Source: a bacterium (GTDB lineage: Bacteria > Chloroflexota > Anaerolineae > Caldilineales > Caldilineaceae). From it: a stretch of DNA of 64,000 nucleotides. The notes under the pieces were generated by a model. That model searched no databases and was not told the origin of the DNA. It worked only from the letters and a program-made list of their open reading frames with translations. Both the position numbers and the translations under genes were made by a program. Positions 57,794-64,000 of this stretch are shown here, one piece after another (position 1 is the first letter of the stretch; the number at the start of each line of letters is the position of its first letter). Location of the stretch: positions 1 through 64,000 of the forward strand of contig WGMT01000029.1 of assembly GCA_016124945.1 (NCBI GenBank), written 5' to 3'.

Positions 57794-59563
57794 CTACATA
57801 CGTTCTGGAATTTCAATTCCCAGTAGATCTAGCGTTTGCTCGAAAACGTCCCCAGTTAACTTGACCAGAGCGAGCCAGGACGCCTGCTGGGCGGAGTCAG
57901 CTTCACGCAGAATATGATGCCGCTCATAAAAGCGGTTGAACGCTACGGCCAGTGTGTAGACGTAATCACAGAGATGGTTTGGGGCCCGTTCTGTGTAGGT
58001 GGACGCCAACCTGTCTTGCAATTCATCGATCTTCAGCATGAGCGCCTGTTCGATCTCGCTGGCAGATGGTCGAAATTCACCCGGGTGCAGATTCTGCTCC
58101 TGGGCCTTGCGCAGAATCGATTTACAACGTACAGCCGTGAAGAGCAGGTACGGTCCCGTTTTACCTTCGAATGTAGAGAAGCGATCCAGGTCAAAGACGT
58201 AGTTCTTCGTACGGTGATTCATCAGATCCCCATATTTCAACATCGCTACCCCCACCATACGCGCAACTTCAACCTTTTCCTCTGTTGGGTAATCGACTGC
58301 GATCTTCGCCTCGTGCATCCTCTCCAGCGCCTTCTGGGTGACCATCTCGATCAGGTCCTTCAGTTTCATCACCCCGCCGACACGGGTCTTAAATGGCTTC
58401 CCGTCGGCGCCATTCATTGTGCCGAAGCCAGCGTGTTCCAGCCTCACCGACGTCGGTGCAACGCCTGTTCGATAGGCTGCGCGAAAGACCTGACGAAAGT
58501 GATCGCTCTGTCGGTTATCGACGACATAGAGGATCTGCTGCGCTTGCAGATCCTGTACACGCTGGTCGATGGTGGCCAGATCCGTCGTGCCATAGAGAAC
58601 GGCTCCATCTGATTTGACCAGCATCAACGGCGGCAGATTGTCTTCATCCTCTGCACCTGAGACATCCACAACAGTGGCACCCTGGCTTTCGTAGGCGTGC
58701 CCCTGGGCTAGAAGTCGCTCGATCAACCCCGGAATTCGATCCTGTGTGTCGCTCTCGCCTAGCCAGAGGTCAAACTGGATGTTCAACCTGTCGTAGTCCG
58801 ATTTCAGATCGGCTACAGAAACGTCTACAAAATGCCGCCAAAGTGCCTGGTAGCCGGGCCGTCCCTGTTGAAGTTCATAGGTTGCCTGGCGGGCGGCCTC
58901 CATCGCCTCCGGAGCGTTCTGCGCACGCTGGCTTGCCTGCGGATACATCTCTTCCAGATCGGCAATGGTGACCGGAGAGCTATCAGGATAGGGTCCTGTA
59001 TAGTCACCGTCAAAATGGGGTAGATCGGGCTGGCGTCGCTCCATCTCGCTGATCAACATGCCCATTTGCAGGCCCCAATCCCCCAGGTGGACATCCCCGA
59101 TGACATGGTGGCCAAGAAAGCGGGCGACACGCTTCAGGCTTTCGCCGATAATGGCGGCGCGCAGATGACCAACGTGCAGCGGCTTGGCCACATTAGGACC
59201 GCCGTAGTCTACGATGATCTTGATGGGGAGGGATGTCGCTGTGCAGCCCAACCGCTCACTGATGGCCATCTCTTGAATGTGTGAGGCAAGGTAGTCGGGT
59301 GTCAAGGACAGGTTGATGAACCCAGGGCCAGCTACGGTCACCGTCTGGAACAGAGGCATGGGTGCCAGTACATCGGCGATCTCCTGGGCGATCTGTCGCG
59401 GTGAACGGTCTGATTGTTTGGCCGCAGGCAACGCGCCATTGCATTGAAATTGGCCCAAGTCTGGACGCCCCGACACGAGTACTTCTCCAAATTGCCGATT
59501 GAACGCGTGCGATGCAAAGACATCGCCTACCAGTCTGGTCAGTTGTTGTGTCAAAGATTCCAC
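57794..59563 (-). CDS. argS: arginyl-tRNA synthetase
   Basis: 589 residues from the GTG at 59563, preceded by GAGG; longer frames run into the T-box terminator. The N-terminal tRNA D-loop domain is at about 1-110 (GEVLVSGRPDLGQFQCNGAL), the class I HIGH motif in AKPLHVGHLRAAIIGESLKR, and the arginine pocket in GDVHLGDWGLQMGML. The KMSKS-equivalent region is GKPFKTRVGGVMKL and the anticodon-binding helical end is DYVYTLAVAFNRFYERHHIL. It lies directly downstream of a T-box leader and upstream of alaX. Confidence 0.96.
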   Translation of the reverse strand: MESLTQQLTRLVGDVFASHAFNRQFGEVLVSGRPDLGQFQCNGALPAAKQSDRSPRQIAQEIADVLAPMPLFQTVTVAGPGFINLSLTPDYLASHIQEMAISERLGCTATSLPIKIIVDYGGPNVAKPLHVGHLRAAIIGESLKRVARFLGHHVIGDVHLGDWGLQMGMLISEMERRQPDLPHFDGDYTGPYPDSSPVTIADLEEMYPQASQRAQNAPEAMEAARQATYELQQGRPGYQALWRHFVDVSVADLKSDYDRLNIQFDLWLGESDTQDRIPGLIERLLAQGHAYESQGATVVDVSGAEDEDNLPPLMLVKSDGAVLYGTTDLATIDQRVQDLQAQQILYVVDNRQSDHFRQVFRAAYRTGVAPTSVRLEHAGFGTMNGADGKPFKTRVGGVMKLKDLIEMVTQKALERMHEAKIAVDYPTEEKVEVARMVGVAMLKYGDLMNHRTKNYVFDLDRFSTFEGKTGPYLLFTAVRCKSILRKAQEQNLHPGEFRPSASEIEQALMLKIDELQDRLASTYTERAPNHLCDYVYTLAVAFNRFYERHHILREADSAQQASWLALVKLTGDVFEQTLDLLGIEIPERM

Positions 59564-59607
59564 ACGATGCCTCGGTAATTCTGTAGTTGAGTATGTCGTA
59601 GGCAAAC

Positions 59608-59636
59608 AAAAAACCCGCCCCCAAAACGGGGACGGG
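59608..59636 (-). terminator. T-box leader terminator
   Basis: On the minus strand, CCCGTCCCCGTTTTGGGGGCGGG (stem, with one bulge) is followed by six T at 59613-59608. Its left half overlaps the antiterminator base, as expected for a transcription-attenuating T-box. Confidence 0.88.
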
Positions 59637-59734
59637 CTCGAAAGTCCGCGGTACCACCCCGGTTCCCGACCAGAAGTCAGGCACCTTAGTGCGATGCTGC
59701 CAAACGAGCAAACAATCAAGAGCAACGAGCCAGA

Positions 59735-59765
59735 CTTAACCTACTCATTACTCCTTACTCATTTT
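59735..59765. repeat. GAGTAAT/GAGTAAG heptamers inside the T-box leader
   Basis: Plus-strand ACTCATT ACTCCTT ACTCATT, preceded by CTTAACCT. This is the same unit as the inverted repeat at 30221-30322. It sits in the linker between stem II and the antiterminator, a part that varies in length among T-boxes. Confidence 0.8.
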
Positions 59766-59960
59766 CCGCAAAATCGCCGTGAGGGTAACGGTTCACGACA
59801 CCGGCGGCGTCTACTCGGCAATCTTGCCTTTCGGGCCGCTGCTCAGGAGGGATTTTCGACGGCGAAGGGTCGATCCGGCTCTCACCATCCCGGATTCGCT
59901 GAACGACGTTTCGTCCGCTACTCGTCTCCGTCAACGCAACTGCGATAACGATGTTTGTTG

Positions 59961-59989
59961 AGTTTAGCAGTGCGCCGCGGGGTTGTCAA
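59961..59989 (-). promoter_or_regulatory. sigma-70-type promoter of the T-box/argS/alaX transcript
   Basis: On the minus strand, TTGACA (59989-59984) and TAAACT (59966-59961) are separated by 17 bases. Transcription would start near 59954, just before stem I of the T-box. Confidence 0.75.
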
Positions 59990-59994
59990 CAGAA

Positions 59995-60090
59995 ATAGAA
60001 CGCGGATCGAGCGGATTTGGCGGATTCAAACGGATTTTCTTTTGTTTCTATCCGCCCAGATCCGCTCAATCCGCTCAATCAGCGTTCTAT
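59995..60090. repeat. imperfect long inverted repeat of GCGGATT units
   Basis: Arms start and end with ATAGAACGC / GCGTTCTAT and contain repeated GCGGATT or AATCCGC-like units (GAGCGGATTTGGCGGATT). The loop is near 60040-60046. It separates the argS promoter from the divergent pullulanase gene and could block read-through. Confidence 0.7.
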
Positions 60091-60106
60091 CATGATCCAG
60101 ATTCAG

Positions 60107-60136
60107 TTGACGACACCCCCGCTTCTGCGCTAACGT
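60107..60136 (+). promoter_or_regulatory. possible promoter of the pullulanase gene
   Basis: TTGACG and TAACGT are separated by 18 bases, ending about 50 bp before the start codon. The -10 match is weak. Confidence 0.35.
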
Positions 60137-60188
60137 ACTTACAGCAACCTCACGAACCTCAATATTTGTTCAATTTTGGAGGCCAACC

Positions 60189-63100
60189 ATGCCCCATCAA
60201 CTTTCAGGACCTGCCGCGCTTCCCCTGCGTGCCCGGGTCACCGCCCTGTTCAGGCTTGTCCTGGCGCTTGCGCTCTTTGCGGGGATGCTGCCACAGCCCA
60301 TCGTTCAGGCCGCACCGCCCCAACAGGCTGACGCCGACACTGCTGTGATCCACTACCACCGCCCCAATGGCGACTACGAAGGCTGGGGCTTGCACGTCTG
60401 GGAAGACACCACCGAATCGGTCACCTGGGCCGATCCGCTGCCCCCCACCGGCGAGGACGATTTCGGCATCTACTGGGAGGTGGGCGTCCTTGAGGACGGC
60501 GAAACCCTCGGCTTCATCGTCCACAAAGGCGACGAAAAGGACCCCGGCCCCGATCAGTTCCTCGACCTGACCACAGGCCGTGAAGCCTGGATCCTCTCTG
60601 GAGACACCAACGTGTACACCGAAGCACCTGATCCCAATGCCATCGTCGTCGGCAACATCGGCCAGCAGGCCGCGCATTGGGTGGACAGTCAGACGATCCT
60701 GTGGGATGTCGCTGATCTGCCCGCCGACGCCGTCTTCACGCTCCATTACAACGCCAACGCGGGGATGACGCTAGGGCAGGCGGGCGTTAGCGGCGAAGGC
60801 ATCCGCGATCTCGTCCTCACCCGCGCCGAGGACGGACCTAGCGCCGCCATTGTGGAACGATTCCCCCACCTGGCCGGTTACGCCGCCTTCACCCTGCCCG
60901 AAGACGCACCCAATCCCGCCGTCCTCGTGCGCAGTCAGTTGGCTGTCACCGCGCTGAGCGAAGACGGTGATCTGCTCGACGCCACCGGCCTGCAAATCGC
61001 AGGCGTGCTCGATGAACTCTTCTACTTCGACGGCGAACTCGGCGTGATCTGGGACGGCGACACGCCCACGCTCAAGCTGTGGGCGCCCACCGCCAAGAAC
61101 GTGCGCCTCTTCCTCTACGAAGATCCCGCCGCGGACGAACCCACCGAGATCGTCAACATGCGCCGCGGCCGCGGAGACGAACTCTCCGTCTGGGCGGTGG
61201 AAGGCACGCCAGAGTGGGACAGCCTGTACTACCGCTACGAGGTACGCGTCTTCGTGCCCAGCACAGGCGCGATTGAGACCAACCTCGTCACCGATCCCTA
61301 CAGCTTCAGCCTCTCGGCCAACAGCGCCATGAGCCAGATTGTCGATCTCAACGATCCGACGCTCATGCCCGAAGGCTGGGCCACGCTCGAAAAACCGCCG
61401 CTCGACGCCTTCACCGACATTACGCTCTACGAGCTGCACATCCGCGATTTCAGCGTCTACGACGAGAGCGTCCCCGCGGAGCAGCGTGGCACCTATCTCG
61501 CCTTCACCCAAGCGGACGGCAACGGTGTCGCCCATCTGCGCGCCCTGGCCGACGCCGGTCTCACGCACCTCCACCTGCTGCCTAGCTTCGACATCGCTAC
61601 CATCGACGAAGACAAAGCCAACTGGGTGGAACTCGATCCCGCCGAACTGGCCGCCCTGCCCCCCGATTCTGAGGAGCAGCAAGCGCTGATCAACCCCATC
61701 CGCGACCAGGACGGCTTCAACTGGGGCTACGATCCCTTCCACTACACCGTGCCCGAAGGCAGCTACAGCACCGATCCCCAGGGCACATCGCGTATTCTCG
61801 AATATCGCCGGATGGTGCAGGCGCTTAACCAGATGGGGCTGCGGGTCGTTTCCGACGTGGTCTACAATCACACCAACGCCAGTGGACAGGCCGAGAAATC
61901 CGTCCTCGATAAGATTGTGCCCGGCTACTACCACCGACTCAACCGCAACGGTATGGTGGAAACCAGCACCTGCTGCCCCAATACCGCCACCGAGCACGCC
62001 ATGATGCGCAAGCTCATGCTCGATTCGCTGGTCACCTGGGCCACGCAGTACAAGATCGACGGCTTCCGCTTCGATCTCATGGGCCACCACATGCTTGAAG
62101 ACATGGTTGCCGTGCGCGCCACCCTCGACGGCCTCACCGAAGACGAAGACGGCGTCGACGGCTCGAAGATCTACGTCTACGGCGAAGGCTGGGACTTCGG
62201 CGAAGTGGCCGGGAACGCCCGCGGCGTCAACGCCACCCAGATCAACGCCGCGGGGACAGGCATCGGCACCTTCAACGACCGACTGCGCGATGCCGTGCGC
62301 GGTGTCGGTCCTTTTGACCGCGGCGAAGACATGCGCAAGCAGGGTTTCGTCTCCGGTCTGGTTCTGGCTCCAAATGAAATCAAGGGCGAAGCCACTGACG
62401 CCGATCTGCGCCGCCTCCTCCACGAGACAGACTGGATCCGCGTCGGCATGGCGGGCAACCTGCGCGACTACGTCCTCGTTGATAGCCGCGGCGCCGCGGT
62501 GACGGGCGCGCAGATCGACTACAACGGCGCGCCCGCCGGTTACACCCTCGATCCGCAAGAATCGATTAACTACGCCTCGGCCCACGACAACCAGACACTC
62601 TTTGACGCCCTCACCTACGGCGCGCCGCAGGACATGCCCATGGCCGAGCGGGTGAAGATGCAGCAACTTGCACTTTCAGTGGTGGGATTGGGGCAGGGTG
62701 TGCCTTTCTTCCACGCCGGTAGCGAGTTGCTGCGATCCAAGAGCTTCGACCGCAACAGCTACAACTCCGGCGACTGGTTCAACGCCATCGACTGGACCTA
62801 CAACGACAACAACTTCGGCCACGGCCTGCCCATGGCAGACTACAACGAAGCCGACTGGCTGATCATGCAGCCCTTCCTGGCCGACCCTTCGCTTAAACCG
62901 TCTCAGGGTGACATCCTGACCACAGCCAACTACTTCCGCACCCTGCTCGAAATCCGCCGTAGCAGCCCACTCTTCCGACTGAAGACGGCGGCACAGGTAC
63001 AGGACATGGTGCGTTTCCACAACCCTGGCCCCGACCAGATCCCCGGCCTGATTGTGCAGAGCATCGCCGACCTGGGCAACGAGGACATCGACCCCGACCG

Positions 63101-64000
63101 TGAGGCGCTCTTCGTCCTCATCAACGCCCGTCCCGACGACGTCGAGTTCAGTCTGGATTGGCTTGTCGGCGAGGATCTGATGCTCCACCCGCTGCTGGCG
63201 CTCCAATCCAGCGACCTGGGCCGCTCATCGTTCAACCCCGAAACCGGCACATTCACCGTCCCTGGCCGCACGGCCGCCGTCTTCGAAACGAGCGAAGTGA
63301 CCGAAAACTTCGTCGACGGCCTGGCCGCGCTGGACGCCCAGATCGCCGATCTGCTGGCCAACCCGCCCACCCTGCCCGAGGACACAGTCGAAGCACCCGC
63401 CGCCGACCGCCCCGCGCCGGAAAGCGTCAGCTTCCCCGGCACGATTGGATCGCTCCTCGGCGGCGCGGACTGGGCCCCTGATGACGCAGCCGTGCAAGCC
63501 ACCGACGAGGACGGCGACAGCGTGTGGACGCTCACCGCCACCCTCCCCGCCGGCAGCTACGAGTTCAAAGCCGCCGTCAACGGCACCTGGGACGAGAACT
63601 ACGGTCTCGGCGGCGCACCCGGCGGCGACAACATCCCGCTGGCATTGGCGGCGGAGACAGAAATCACCTTCGCCTATGATCGGGCTACCAACGCCGTCTA
63701 CGTCACCGACAGCGACGGCACCGTCCTCGCCGGTGAAGCGGGCGCAGCTCAGCCCGAAGAACCGACCGAACCTGCCGAAACCAACATTGACAGTGTCGGC
63801 TTCCCCGGCAACTATGCACCCCAGATTGGCGGCGCGGAGTGGGAACCCGCCGATCGTGCGGTGCAGGCTATGGACGAAGACGGCGACGGCGTGTGGACGC
63901 TCACCGTACAGCTTCCTGGCGGCGACTACGAGTTCAAAGCCGCCATCAACGGCACATGGGACGTCAACTACGGTGTCGACGGCGAAGCGGGCGGGGCCAA
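60189..64000 (+). CDS. secreted type I pullulanase (GH13) with CBM41, CBM48 and X25-type modules, partial (3' end outside window)
   Basis: The frame is open from the ATG at 60189 (GGAGG seven bases upstream) to the window edge, 1270 codons. A signal peptide ends near residue 41 (VQA). A CBM41/PUD-like domain at about 50-145 ([20 protein letters not shown]) precedes a CBM48-like module ([20 protein letters not shown], about 298-320). The GH13 domain has [10 protein letters not shown] (Trp512), region [10 protein letters not shown], nucleophile Asp629 in GFRFDL, acid/base Glu666 in YGEGWDF and transition-state His799-Asp800. After the catalytic part, two SusE/BaPul-type X25 modules begin near 1076 and 1198. 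It debranches alpha-1,6 links in pullulan, glycogen or starch outside the cell. Confidence 0.94.
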   Translation, partial: MPHQLSGPAALPLRARVTALFRLVLALALFAGMLPQPIVQAAPPQQADADTAVIHYHRPNGDYEGWGLHVWEDTTESVTWADPLPPTGEDDFGIYWEVGVLEDGETLGFIVHKGDEKDPGPDQFLDLTTGREAWILSGDTNVYTEAPDPNAIVVGNIGQQAAHWVDSQTILWDVADLPADAVFTLHYNANAGMTLGQAGVSGEGIRDLVLTRAEDGPSAAIVERFPHLAGYAAFTLPEDAPNPAVLVRSQLAVTALSEDGDLLDATGLQIAGVLDELFYFDGELGVIWDGDTPTLKLWAPTAKNVRLFLYEDPAADEPTEIVNMRRGRGDELSVWAVEGTPEWDSLYYRYEVRVFVPSTGAIETNLVTDPYSFSLSANSAMSQIVDLNDPTLMPEGWATLEKPPLDAFTDITLYELHIRDFSVYDESVPAEQRGTYLAFTQADGNGVAHLRALADAGLTHLHLLPSFDIATIDEDKANWVELDPAELAALPPDSEEQQALINPIRDQDGFNWGYDPFHYTVPEGSYSTDPQGTSRILEYRRMVQALNQMGLRVVSDVVYNHTNASGQAEKSVLDKIVPGYYHRLNRNGMVETSTCCPNTATEHAMMRKLMLDSLVTWATQYKIDGFRFDLMGHHMLEDMVAVRATLDGLTEDEDGVDGSKIYVYGEGWDFGEVAGNARGVNATQINAAGTGIGTFNDRLRDAVRGVGPFDRGEDMRKQGFVSGLVLAPNEIKGEATDADLRRLLHETDWIRVGMAGNLRDYVLVDSRGAAVTGAQIDYNGAPAGYTLDPQESINYASAHDNQTLFDALTYGAPQDMPMAERVKMQQLALSVVGLGQGVPFFHAGSELLRSKSFDRNSYNSGDWFNAIDWTYNDNNFGHGLPMADYNEADWLIMQPFLADPSLKPSQGDILTTANYFRTLLEIRRSSPLFRLKTAAQVQDMVRFHNPGPDQIPGLIVQSIADLGNEDIDPDREALFVLINARPDDVEFSLDWLVGEDLMLHPLLALQSSDLGRSSFNPETGTFTVPGRTAAVFETSEVTENFVDGLAALDAQIADLLANPPTLPEDTVEAPAADRPAPESVSFPGTIGSLLGGADWAPDDAAVQATDEDGDSVWTLTATLPAGSYEFKAAVNGTWDENYGLGGAPGGDNIPLALAAETEITFAYDRATNAVYVTDSDGTVLAGEAGAAQPEEPTEPAETNIDSVGFPGNYAPQIGGAEWEPADRAVQAMDEDGDGVWTLTVQLPGGDYEFKAAINGTWDVNYGVDGEAGGA

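Larger units (their letters stand above)
59608..59953 (-). ncRNA. T-box riboswitch leader upstream of argS-alaX, specifier reads ATC (Ile)
   Basis: Parts in order on the minus strand: the AGTA motif of the specifier loop (ACGAGTAGCGG, about 59918-59928), the distal GGATGGTGAGAGCC bulge (about 59877-59890), the 3' side of stem I with CGAAAATCCCTCCTGAGC (about 59841-59858), and stem II with the conserved CCGTTA (about 59786-59791). The T-box GGGTGGTACCGCGG (59646-59659) and the terminator follow. Aligning CGAAA-codon-five bases-TGAG with known leaders puts the specifier at ATC, isoleucine, not arginine. Uncharged tRNA binding to the leader prevents termination. A heptamer repeat lies between stem II and the antiterminator. 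Confidence 0.88.

Noticed and set aside
59670..59695. Relation of the GTGCCTGACTTC segment in the T-box to the GTGCCTGACAC hairpin at 51766
   Set aside because: Only about ten bases match and the T-box copy is part of the leader fold; chance similarity is likely.
59564..59725. N-terminal extension of argS to 59725
   Set aside because: It would translate the T-box terminator and antiterminator; GTG at 59563 with GAGG matches the family N-terminus.
60771..62666. 631-codon minus-strand frame
   Set aside because: It is antisense to the pullulanase catalytic domain, whose plus-strand motifs are all intact.

Overview
The window looks like a chromosomal segment of a filamentous or heterotrophic member of the Chloroflexota (Anaerolineae/Caldilineae-like). 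This is an inference from gene content: large BTAD/NB-ARC/TPR regulators, DUF4157 ('eCIS core') proteins, a T-box leader with a 'GGGTGGTACCGCGG' element, an intein-bearing DnaE, a eukaryotic-like IleS, a pullulanase with X25-type modules, and many short dispersed repeats. No rRNA, tRNA or CRISPR array was seen. There is no species-level evidence.

Layout. (1) 1-4249, minus: 5' part of a secreted FG-GAP/thrombospondin-type-3 protein that runs off the left edge. (2) 4750-17402, plus: four tandem paralogous STAND-type regulators; the last is cut short. (3) 17565-21267: an Lrp-like ligand-binding protein, a PEP-utilising-enzyme-like protein without its phospho-histidine, and cobT. (4) 21578-30225: dnaE with a 425-residue intein, a DUF5678/retropepsin pair, a DUF1992 protein, a nitrilase and a PAP2 phosphatase. 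(5) 30312-37671, minus: class IV aminotransferase, two-gene ABC exporter, and a two-gene unit of a glycosidase-like protein and a smaller partner that share a C-terminal domain. (6) 38247-42895: SppA peptidase, cysteine-desulfurase-like enzyme, polytopic flippase-like protein. (7) 43068-51679: three DUF4157 proteins with different C-termini, one a complete protein kinase domain, surrounding a graveyard of gene fragments that includes a collapsed second ileS. (8) 51896-59990: intact ileS, TumE-type toxin-antitoxin pair, GNAT acetyltransferase, a REP-associated tyrosine transposase (RAYT), alaX, and argS behind a T-box leader. (9) 60189-end: secreted pullulanase, running off the right edge.

How it fits together. 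Three themes stand out. First, DUF4157 proteins are known as likely cargo of extracellular contractile injection systems; here they form a cassette with one conserved N-terminal half and three unrelated C-terminal halves, one kinase-like. Second, heptanucleotide repeats and palindromic elements with GTAG feet are scattered through the window. They lie between genes, supply the stop codons of several genes, interrupt the coding sequences of dnaE and ileS, and sit inside the T-box leader. A RAYT transposase gene lies next to one such array and is a candidate for the mobilising enzyme. Third, translation genes show rearrangement: the leader of argS-alaX reads most simply as an isoleucine T-box (specifier ATC), while the intact ileS lacks room for such a leader and a decayed ileS copy lies 2.6 kb beyond it.
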